NCBI GenBank assembly: GCA_031394735.1
Contig: JANMXI010000197.1
Location: forward strand, 1 to 37,557
Direction: 5' to 3'
Length of the DNA stretch: 37,557 nucleotides
Source of the DNA: TMP-86 sp031394735
GTDB lineage: Bacteria; Pseudomonadota; Gammaproteobacteria; Steroidobacterales; Steroidobacteraceae
Shown one piece after another: positions 28,680 to 36,169 of this stretch (within the stretch, counting starts at the first letter, position 1; each line of letters opens with the position of its first letter). Below the pieces are notes generated by a model. The model ran no database searches and had not been told where the DNA came from. It saw only the letters and a program-made list of their open reading frames with translations. A program made the position numbers and the translations under genes.

Positions 28680-30233
28680 ATGTTAAATGAGTCCCGCTGC
28701 CAAATTCCATCCGTAAGACCGATGGAAACCATAGATCGCGTTGTCGTTGCATACGTGACATTGCCGCTCGCCGTATTTCTGATCGGCTGGTTCAGGTTTT
28801 GGGTGGCGATTCCTCTTCTGGCATTGATGGCGTACAGCCTGACACCCCTGGCAACCGTACAAAGGTTCACGGCAGAAATCAGCCGGCATACAACGAAGCA
28901 AATTTGGCTGGCGCTTGCGGCGGGATTTGTTTGGACGCTGTTCGGCGGAACCGGACATTGGTTCTTCGCGAACTCTGACTGGCACATTCGAGATGCAGTC
29001 CTGCACGATCTGGTCGCATCTCCCTGGCCGGTAGGCTACGGAATATTCAACGAAATGGAGACACTCCTACGCGCTCCAGTCGCCTACTTTTTGCCCGCGG
29101 CGTTGATTGGAAAAGCGGTTGGATTACCGGCTGCGCATATCGCCATGGAGACTTGGACTGCGATCGGCGTCAGTCTATTCCTGATGCAGATTCTGTCTGA
29201 AGCACCATCGAAAATCACGGTTGCGTTGAAAATCTTTGCAATCGTCATATTGTTCAGCGGACTCGACATCGTCGGGCAACTGTTGCAAGGCGGCCCGAGG
29301 TTTCGAGCCGAGTGGAACATTACCAGTCACTTGGAATGGTGGGCACGGATTTATCAATATTCGTCGATGACCACTCAGTTGTTTTGGGTGCCCAATCATG
29401 CGATCGGCGCCTGGCTCACCGTAGGGTTGATTTCGAGGCATGAAGGAAGCACAGCGATCGATGCTTTGATTCCTTTGATGATCGTGGCTGCAATGCTATG
29501 GTCGCCTCTGTCGGCGTTGGGGCTGATCCCCATCGCGGCGTTCAAGGCAATCAGCAGCATGTTGCGCGAACACTCGTTCGCATTGTTGCATCCTCGCGTA
29601 TGGCTCCCGTCGCTGATAGTTGGAATTGTCGTGATGGGATTTCTGGGACTTGACCCAGGGGGGATACCGCGCACGTGGACGCTAAATCAAACCGGCGAAG
29701 GGCCTGCAATGGGAATCGCCCGGCAAGCGCAATTTTTCCTGTTCGAGGCCGGTTTGATCGGTTTTTCGATTTTGTGGATTCGGCGTTCCACCTACACAAT
29801 TCTGGCCCTGGTGATTCTAGCCATACTGCCGGTCGTTTCGTTCGGTGCAGCAAATGATTTCGCGATGCGGGCTTCGATACCCAGTCTGGCCGTCCTGTGC
29901 ATTGCTGCTTGTCGTGCACTGTGCGTCGAATCGGGTCAAGCAGACGTGTCGACAAAAAAGATTACCCTTGTTTTCTTGCTGGCCATCGGCGCCATTACGC
30001 CGCTGCAGGAATTTGCGCGCGCAATGGTGGTGCCAGCCTGGGCCGCCAATTTGCAGGCGACGCTCGTTGGCGCAGATTGCGGCCGATTTCCCGCGCATTA
30101 CGTGGCGCGAACACAGCATGAAGTGATACTGCTGCTGATGAAGCGGCCAAATCGTCTCACCATCGGCGATACAGGACCGGCCTCCTGCAAAAATCCTGCG
30201 GAAACCGCGCTGGAACGAGGAGATCAGAAATGA
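28680..30233 (+). CDS. Polytopic membrane protein, possible GT-C glycosyltransferase
   Basis: I do not recognise a named family. From the ATG at 28680 the protein has 517 residues and roughly 10-12 hydrophobic segments. The first large loop contains NSDWHIRDAVLHDLV, an Asp/His-rich stretch of the kind found near the active site of lipid-linked-sugar glycosyltransferases (GT-C). A second notable loop is FWVPNHAIGAWL. The size and layout match the large third component of Gtr systems, and GtrA and GtrB-like genes follow. An in-frame TTG at 28671 and an ATG at 28722 are alternative starts. An O-antigen polymerase-like role is possible. The gene is more AT-rich than pilSR before it. Confidence 0.7.
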   Translation: MLNESRCQIPSVRPMETIDRVVVAYVTLPLAVFLIGWFRFWVAIPLLALMAYSLTPLATVQRFTAEISRHTTKQIWLALAAGFVWTLFGGTGHWFFANSDWHIRDAVLHDLVASPWPVGYGIFNEMETLLRAPVAYFLPAALIGKAVGLPAAHIAMETWTAIGVSLFLMQILSEAPSKITVALKIFAIVILFSGLDIVGQLLQGGPRFRAEWNITSHLEWWARIYQYSSMTTQLFWVPNHAIGAWLTVGLISRHEGSTAIDALIPLMIVAAMLWSPLSALGLIPIAAFKAISSMLREHSFALLHPRVWLPSLIVGIVVMGFLGLDPGGIPRTWTLNQTGEGPAMGIARQAQFFLFEAGLIGFSILWIRRSTYTILALVILAILPVVSFGAANDFAMRASIPSLAVLCIAACRALCVESGQADVSTKKITLVFLLAIGAITPLQEFARAMVVPAWAANLQATLVGADCGRFPAHYVARTQHEVILLLMKRPNRLTIGDTGPASCKNPAETALERGDQK

Positions 30234-30285
30234 TGGTCAGATCTGCGCGTGCTTTGCCGACGCGTCATCAGAGAGTGTCAGGCTG

Positions 30286-30660
30286 ATGAAATTTCAAGGA
30301 CCTCCCAAAATGGTTCGCTTCGTCCTGGTCGGAGTTCTGAACACTATTTTTGGCTACGCAACGTTCGCGACGTTGACCGCGATGGGCTGCTCTGAAGCGT
30401 GGGCGGTGCCCGGCGCCATGCTAGCCGGCGTCCTGTTCAATTTCGTAACTTACGGAAAAGTCGTCTACGAGTCACTCGATCAGCGCCGAATTCCGCGATT
30501 CGCAATGGCTTATCTGTTCGTCTATGGATGCGATATTGTTGGACTGCGTGTGCTAGAGCGCAGCGGTTTGGACGCATATCACGCGCAATTCATCTTGGCG
30601 CTTCCGCTCGCCGCGACCATGTATCTGCTCAACGATCGATGGGTGTTCCATGGCGTCTGA
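30286..30660 (+). CDS. GtrA family membrane protein (putative flippase)
   Basis: A 124-residue protein with four membrane segments and the family signatures: MVRFVLVGVLNTIFGYATF at the N-terminus and a C-terminal LNDRWVFHG. GtrA proteins are thought to flip undecaprenyl-phosphate-linked sugars across the inner membrane, working with a GtrB-type transferase. The likely partner is the fusion protein at 32376-34334. The 3' end overlaps the next gene by 11 bases, indicating one operon. Confidence 0.9.
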   Translation: MKFQGPPKMVRFVLVGVLNTIFGYATFATLTAMGCSEAWAVPGAMLAGVLFNFVTYGKVVYESLDQRRIPRFAMAYLFVYGCDIVGLRVLERSGLDAYHAQFILALPLAATMYLLNDRWVFHGV

Positions 30661-31450
30661 GTCGGATTCCGCGAAGCCGTTGGCAGACATCGCGCGTATT
30701 GCGCGACTGCGACTGCTGCAAATGCATTTCGAACGCCGCATTGGTCACTTGGGCGGCAACTTATCGGCAATCGATGCGATGCTGGCGCTGCACCACCGGG
30801 TGATGAGTCCGAACGACCAGTTCGTTCTCTCCAAAGGGCATTCTGCCGGCGCCCTCTACATCACGCTGTGGTCATTGGGCTTGCTAAATGACGAGGATCT
30901 TTCTTCGTTTCATGCCGATGGCACATTGCTCGCCGGTCACCCGGTGCCAGGTTGGACCGATCGAATTCCGCTGGCCACAGGCAGCCTGGGTCATGGGCTT
31001 CCTGTCGCGGTAGGAATGGCGCTTGCGCGACACCTGAACAATCAGGCTGGGCACATCTATTGCCTGACCTCGGACGGTGAATGGCAGGAAGGATCGATGT
31101 GGGAGGCATTGATCTTCCTGGCGCATCGCAAACTTTCCAATATTACCGTGCTGATAGATCTCAACGGATTACAGGGTTTCGGCTCTACAAAAGCCGTTGC
31201 GTCAATGGATGACCTGGGCCGCAAGCTCAAGGGCTTTGGGATGCCCGTGATAGACATTAATGGACATGATCACTCGGCAATTGTCGACACCGTCCGCGCG
31301 AATCCCGGATCTTTGATCGTCCTTCGCACCGTCAAAGGCAAAGGCGTGTCGTTCATGGAAAATCGAATGGAATGGCATTACCTGCCACTGAACGCTGAGC
31401 AATATTCGATCGCACTGGGCGAGCTACGCAGTCTGCCGGAGTTGACGTGA
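30650..31450 (+). CDS. Transketolase-like protein, N-terminal (TPP-binding) subunit
   Basis: This is the N-terminal half of a split transketolase: 266 residues versus about 660 for the whole enzyme. It shows the diphosphate/Mg-binding pattern DGE at 142-144 followed by LNG at 171-173. The active-site histidines are in GHLGG (32-36), SKGH (61-64) and GHP (96-98), and the GSLGHG loop is at 111-116. The usual GDG is SDG here. Such halves function together with a separate pyrimidine-binding half, which is the next gene (GTGA overlap at 31447-31450). In a glycan cluster it likely makes or remodels a special sugar by moving a two-carbon ketol unit; the substrate is unknown. Confidence 0.9.
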   Translation: MASESDSAKPLADIARIARLRLLQMHFERRIGHLGGNLSAIDAMLALHHRVMSPNDQFVLSKGHSAGALYITLWSLGLLNDEDLSSFHADGTLLAGHPVPGWTDRIPLATGSLGHGLPVAVGMALARHLNNQAGHIYCLTSDGEWQEGSMWEALIFLAHRKLSNITVLIDLNGLQGFGSTKAVASMDDLGRKLKGFGMPVIDINGHDHSAIVDTVRANPGSLIVLRTVKGKGVSFMENRMEWHYLPLNAEQYSIALGELRSLPELT

Positions 31451-32373
31451 GAAACGCATTTTGCAGTGCGATGGTGGCGCTCGCCGAACGCGAACCCTAC
31501 TTTTTCCTCACGGGAGACTTGGGTTTCATGGCGCTCGAGCCGTTGCAAGAGGCGCTGCGCGAGCGCTTTATAAATGCGGGAGTTGCTGAGCAAAACATGG
31601 TGTCGGTCGCGGCCGGCATGGCACGCTCAGGCGGCAAGGTCTGGGTCTACAGCATCGCGCCATTCTGCTATGCGCGCCCGTTTGAACAAATTCGCAATGA
31701 TGTATGTTTGAACCAACTGCCGGTGCGACTCGTCGGTAATGGCGGCGGTTACGCTTACGGCCCGATGGGCGCGACACATCACGCATTGGAGGACTATGGG
31801 GTCTTGCTCACTCTACCGGGACTTCGCGCCTACATTCCTGCATTCGACGCAGATCTGAACCCGATGATACATCGGCTTGCCAGTCGCGACGAGCCGTCCT
31901 ATCTCCGACTTGGGAGGTCAGAGCTCGAAATTGAGGCAGAGTTGCCCGGCTATTCGCCATGGCGAAATTTGCAGGTCGGGGATGCCGGCATCGCGCTCGC
32001 GGTTGGTCCGCTCGCCGGCGCGATTTGGAAGGCGACGCGCGATCGGAGCCGTGCCGACCGCCCCTCGATTTGGGTGATTAGCGAACTGGGAGGTTCGCCC
32101 CAAGAACAGCCGCCACAGCAACTTCTGTCCACCATTTCCAAGTCTTCGGTTCTCTGCATCGTGGAGGAACACGTTGCCCAGGGTGGCTTCGGCCAGCAGT
32201 TTGTCCACACCATGGCAGCGCTTGGCCTGCGTATTCCCCCCTTGATTCACGCGCATGCCCAGGGCTACCCATCAGGCCGCTATGGCTCTCAAAACTGGCA
32301 TCGCCAGGAATGTGGACTGGACATACCATCGATTCTCTCAAGACTTGATGCAACGACGGCGGCGCGAGGATAG
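31447..32373 (+). CDS. Transketolase-like protein, C-terminal subunit
   Basis: This 308-residue protein supplies the pyrimidine-binding and C-terminal domains of a split transketolase. The catalytic Glu48, which activates thiamine diphosphate, is in NAGVAEQNMVSVAAGMA. The segment GNGGGYAYGPMGATHHALED resembles the conserved loop of transketolase and DXS relatives. The C-terminal domain ends GSQNWHRQECGLD. It starts at GTG, overlapping the stop of the N-terminal half by 4 bases, which favours equal synthesis of both subunits. The next gene begins 2 bases after its stop. Confidence 0.9.
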   Translation: MRNAFCSAMVALAEREPYFFLTGDLGFMALEPLQEALRERFINAGVAEQNMVSVAAGMARSGGKVWVYSIAPFCYARPFEQIRNDVCLNQLPVRLVGNGGGYAYGPMGATHHALEDYGVLLTLPGLRAYIPAFDADLNPMIHRLASRDEPSYLRLGRSELEIEAELPGYSPWRNLQVGDAGIALAVGPLAGAIWKATRDRSRADRPSIWVISELGGSPQEQPPQQLLSTISKSSVLCIVEEHVAQGGFGQQFVHTMAALGLRIPPLIHAHAQGYPSGRYGSQNWHRQECGLDIPSILSRLDATTAARG

Positions 32374-32375
32374 GT

Positions 32376-34334
32376 ATGCGATCTACCGACTCCCTTGTTC
32401 GGGAACTGCACGGGCCGATTCTCATCCTCGGTGCCAGCGGCTTTGTGGGCGCGACATTGATGAACACGCTGTCGACGATGCGAAACGACGTCTTCGGTAC
32501 CGCCTCGCGCGATCCTGCCTGGCGACTGGCGGATTATGATGATGAACATGTCGTCATCGTTGACCTTCTCGCCCGTGGAAACATAAAAGCGCTGCTCGAC
32601 CGCGTTCGGCCTGCGACGGTTTTCGATTGCATTGCGTACGGAGCGTACTCATTTGAGCAGGATGCAGACCGTATGTACCAGACAAACGTGCTTCTGAAAC
32701 AAGAATTGATCGAGCAACTGATTCAACGAGACATTCAGTGTTATATACACGCTGGAAGCTCGTCGGAGTACGGCGCTCATTCGGCGGCACCCGACGAATC
32801 GTCCGCGCCCACGCCCAATAGCCACTACGCCGTGACCAAGAACGCCGCTGCGAGCCTGGTCTATTTTTCCGGACGCCATCGAGGACTCCGCTGCGCCAAC
32901 CTTCGTCTGTATTCAGTGTACGGACCAACGGAAGACCGCTCCAGACTCATTCCAACTTTGGTTGCCAGTGCAGCGCAGGGTCGACTTCCCCCTTTTGTCG
33001 AACCTGAAACCACACGCGACTTCGTCTTTGCCAACGACGTAACTCGCGCCTTTCTATGCGCGGCGGTCAATTTGCGCCCGGAAAACTATGGGGAATCATT
33101 TAATATCGGGACCGGACGCAAGACAACCATTCGTGAGCTTGCGTATCTTGCAAAGTCTCAATTCAACATTGACGCCGAACCACAGTTCTCCACCATGCCG
33201 GGACGCACTTGGGACGTCAGCAACTGGTACGCAAATCCCGCGCGAGCGAACGATATTCTCGATTGGCACGCGGAAGTACCTCTCGAAACCGGGTTGCAAC
33301 TCACTGCCGATTGGTATTCAAGTCTCAACGATGTAGCGACATACGAACGCGCGTCCAAGAAACGTGAGTTGGACCGCATCTACAGCATCTCCGCAATTAT
33401 TGCCTGTTACAAAGATGCGCAGGCAATCCCGATCATGGCGGAGCGTCTCGAACGGATGTTCACGAAGCTGGGCAGCGACTATGAGATCATCTTCGTCAAC
33501 GATGGAAGTCCGGATGATTCAGAGGAAATTATCCGCGGCATAAGCGCAGTCAACCCCCATGTGGTCGGCATCTCGCATTCGCGCAATTTCGGATCACAAG
33601 CTGCATTTCGCAGTGGTATGCAACTGGCCACCAAGAACGCCGTTGTGCTGATGGACGGGGATATGCAGGACCCGCCAGAATTAATTTCAGATTTCGCGGC
33701 GAAATGGCGCGAAGGCTTTGACGTCGTCTACGGAGTCAGAACCCAGCGGGAGGCGGCTTGGTACATGCAGATCGCCTACAAGGCCTTTTATCGAATTTTC
33801 GACTATTTTTCCCTGGTTCCCATCCCGCACGACGCCGGGGATTTCTCACTGATGGATCGCCGTGTCGTCCACTGGCTGCTTGCATGCAAAGAAAGGGATT
33901 TGTTTCTTCGGGGCCTGCGCGCCTATGTCGGCTTTCGTCAAACCGGTGTTTCGTATCTCAGACCCGAACGGATGTTCGGAAAATCAACCAACAGCATGAT
34001 GAAAAATTTTGGCTGGGCAAAAAAGGGTATCTTGTCATTCAGCCGCACGCCACTGGACATTCTTACCTTCAGCGGTGTGTCACTGTTGCTCGTCTCGGCA
34101 TTTTTGGGAACGCTACAGCTGGTGGCGCGGCTTTTTTTCCCCGAACTTGCTCCTCGCGGCATCACGACGATCGTCTTGTTGATCATGTTCTTTGGGTCCT
34201 TCACGATCTTTGCAATAAGCCTTGTGGGGGAGTACATCGCAAAGATCTTCGAGGAGGTGAAAGCACGACCTATCTACATCCGCCGTCACCTGATCCGCGC
34301 CGGCGAAATCCGCAAGGCCGGCGGCGATGTTTGA
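32376..34334 (+). CDS. Fusion: NAD-dependent epimerase/dehydratase plus GT2 (GtrB/DPM1-like) glycosyltransferase
   Basis: One unbroken frame of 652 residues joins two enzymes. Residues 1 to ~320 are an extended SDR sugar epimerase/reductase, with NAD-binding GASGFVG at 19-25 and catalytic Tyr151-x3-Lys155 (HYAVTK). After a short linker, residues ~336-550 are a family 2 glycosyltransferase with DxD at 427-429 (MDGDMQDPPE), and HSRNFGSQAAFRSGM as in GtrB, ArnC and DPM1 relatives. Two C-terminal membrane segments (~562-588 and 595-621) complete the GtrB pattern. GtrB-type enzymes load a sugar onto undecaprenyl phosphate. The fusion suggests the SDR makes or finishes the sugar that the transferase uses. 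The next gene overlaps by 8 bases. Confidence 0.9.
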   Translation: MRSTDSLVRELHGPILILGASGFVGATLMNTLSTMRNDVFGTASRDPAWRLADYDDEHVVIVDLLARGNIKALLDRVRPATVFDCIAYGAYSFEQDADRMYQTNVLLKQELIEQLIQRDIQCYIHAGSSSEYGAHSAAPDESSAPTPNSHYAVTKNAAASLVYFSGRHRGLRCANLRLYSVYGPTEDRSRLIPTLVASAAQGRLPPFVEPETTRDFVFANDVTRAFLCAAVNLRPENYGESFNIGTGRKTTIRELAYLAKSQFNIDAEPQFSTMPGRTWDVSNWYANPARANDILDWHAEVPLETGLQLTADWYSSLNDVATYERASKKRELDRIYSISAIIACYKDAQAIPIMAERLERMFTKLGSDYEIIFVNDGSPDDSEEIIRGISAVNPHVVGISHSRNFGSQAAFRSGMQLATKNAVVLMDGDMQDPPELISDFAAKWREGFDVVYGVRTQREAAWYMQIAYKAFYRIFDYFSLVPIPHDAGDFSLMDRRVVHWLLACKERDLFLRGLRAYVGFRQTGVSYLRPERMFGKSTNSMMKNFGWAKKGILSFSRTPLDILTFSGVSLLLVSAFLGTLQLVARLFFPELAPRGITTIVLLIMFFGSFTIFAISLVGEYIAKIFEEVKARPIYIRRHLIRAGEIRKAGGDV

Positions 34335-35157
34335 CGTTTCCTTGCCGCGCGAGGATCTGAGCCGGCGCCGGAGCGAATTGTTTCGTCCGCCACGGCACGA
34401 GCGCGCAAACTCATTTGCGGCTCGTCGAAGAGCCACTATTCGACGCCTTGCAGATTTGCAATTTGGCTCCATATGGCGAGACCTTGCAGCCTTACTTCCA
34501 AAGGTTCGCGGCACCCTTGTTGATGTGGGAAGCGGAGCGCAACCGTTTCGCGAGTTGCTGGATGTCTCGGTGCAATATATCGCCGTGGATATTGTCGACT
34601 CGGAACCGCAATTCGGATATCGAACGCATGGGACGCGTTACTATCAGGGTTCACGCCTTCCCGTCGCGGACGCCGAAGCCCAGGCAGTGCTGTGCACGGA
34701 GACGATCGAACATGTCCTGGAAACCAAACCGTTTCTCGACGAACTGTTTCGCATTCTTGCGAATGATGGGCAACTCATCCTCACCGTACCATTCGCAGCG
34801 CGGTGGCATTTTGTGCCGAACGATTTCTGGCGATTCACACCATCCGGGTTGCTTCACCTATTGGAGACAGCCGGCTTTCGCGACGTGCGAATTTATGCTC
34901 GCGGGGGCGCGCTGGCGGTGGCTTCCTACAAGGTTCTAAGCTGTGTTTTGTTGCTTCTTTCAGGACATGGATCCAGTCAGATCAAGTCGCTGCCATCGCG
35001 ACTCCTAGGGATCTGTCTCCTGCCAATCGCACTTCTGGCGGCGGTGATCGGAAACATTGCTCTGCGGTTCCCCACGGCAATCGAAGATACTTTGGGCTAT
35101 ACGGTGTTGGCGGGCAAGTCGCGCATCCCTGAAGTAGATCAAAGCGCAACATGTTAG
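34327..35157 (+). CDS. Class I SAM-dependent methyltransferase
   Basis: A 276-residue protein with a methyltransferase type 11-like domain. SAM-binding motif I is LVDVGSGAQPF at about 64-74. A later motif CTETIEHVLETKPFLDELFRIL and ILTVPFAARWHFVPNDFWRFTP fit sugar/lipid-type methyltransferases in polysaccharide clusters. A hydrophobic stretch near residues 220-250 could anchor it to the membrane, where lipid-linked glycans are found. It overlaps the fusion gene by 8 bases and the next methyltransferase by 7. The acceptor is unknown; a sugar hydroxyl is plausible. Confidence 0.85.
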   Translation: MFDVSLPREDLSRRRSELFRPPRHERANSFAARRRATIRRLADLQFGSIWRDLAALLPKVRGTLVDVGSGAQPFRELLDVSVQYIAVDIVDSEPQFGYRTHGTRYYQGSRLPVADAEAQAVLCTETIEHVLETKPFLDELFRILANDGQLILTVPFAARWHFVPNDFWRFTPSGLLHLLETAGFRDVRIYARGGALAVASYKVLSCVLLLLSGHGSSQIKSLPSRLLGICLLPIALLAAVIGNIALRFPTAIEDTLGYTVLAGKSRIPEVDQSATC

Positions 35158-36068
35158 GGAACTTGGAGCGTCGACCGTGCCCGTTGTGCGGAAGTTCCGA
35201 CGATTCGCATGAGCTATTCGCCGAGCGGATCGATTCCGGAGATTTTAATTCCATGTCTTATGCGTCTCGCAAAGAGCCGGAGCATATGAATCTGCGCCTG
35301 GTGGTGTGCCCAGAGTGCGATTTGCTTTACGCACCTCGCGTGCCGCCGAATGTCTTTCTAAGCGGCGCCTACGAAACTGCGGGATACGATAGTGACGAGG
35401 AAGCTCAATATGCTGCTGACAGCTACGCCGACGCAGTACGCAGACATTTGAGTCGCCTGCCCGACCTGTCGAGCGCGCTGGAAATCGGCTCCGGCAACGG
35501 AGCGCTACTACGGCGCCTCATGTCACTTGGCTTCGAATCGGTGACCGGCATCGAGCCCTCGCGCGAGGCGGCCCGAAAGGCGCCTGTCGAGATTCAAAAG
35601 TTGACCCGGGTGGAGAGCTTCGATTCATCGACCCTGCCAAAAGGTCAATTCAGCTTGATCATCGCAAATCAAACGCTCGAGCATATTGGAGATCCGTACG
35701 GATTTCTAAAGGCCTCCCGCGTCCTCTTGAAGCGCGGGGGCGTGATCATGATTGTTTCTCACAACTATCGACACTGGTTGATGCGCTTGCTCGGATCAAG
35801 TGCACCAATCGTCGATGTGGAGCATTTACAGATTTTTTCACCGGCAAGTCTTGAACTCGGATTGCGGCAAGCTGGATTCACTGAGACGAAGCTGACCCCG
35901 TTCACCAACAACTATCCTTTGCATTACTGGTTTCGACTGCTGCCGGCGCCGAGGCGACTGAAACCTCTTGTCCGGACTTGGCTGAGGACCGGCGCGGGCG
36001 CCAAACTCGGCGCAACCCCGCTTCGCGCAAGCGTCGGGAACATGATGGCATGGGCCACTTCACCCTGA
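35151..36068 (+). CDS. Class I SAM methyltransferase with N-terminal zinc ribbon
   Basis: A 305-residue protein. The N-terminus has two CxxC pairs, Cys10/Cys13 (RPCPLCGS) and Cys53/Cys56 (VCPECDLLYAPR), forming a zinc ribbon common in sugar-related methyltransferases of polysaccharide loci. The SAM-binding motif EIGSGNG is at 111-117, followed by NQTLEHIGDPYGFLKASRVLLKRGG. This matches the pattern of methyltransferase 23-type proteins found with nucleotide-sugar genes, but the acceptor is not known. It overlaps the previous methyltransferase gene by 7 bases, so both are probably co-translated. Confidence 0.86.
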   Translation: MLGNLERRPCPLCGSSDDSHELFAERIDSGDFNSMSYASRKEPEHMNLRLVVCPECDLLYAPRVPPNVFLSGAYETAGYDSDEEAQYAADSYADAVRRHLSRLPDLSSALEIGSGNGALLRRLMSLGFESVTGIEPSREAARKAPVEIQKLTRVESFDSSTLPKGQFSLIIANQTLEHIGDPYGFLKASRVLLKRGGVIMIVSHNYRHWLMRLLGSSAPIVDVEHLQIFSPASLELGLRQAGFTETKLTPFTNNYPLHYWFRLLPAPRRLKPLVRTWLRTGAGAKLGATPLRASVGNMMAWATSP

Positions 36069-36169
36069 CACGAGCAGATGCGCAACGGATCACGCCAACA
36101 GAGGGCTGCAATTAGGACAATACGCGGGATTTTGCCGCTCCCAAAGCGATCAATAGGGTATCGAATTCA

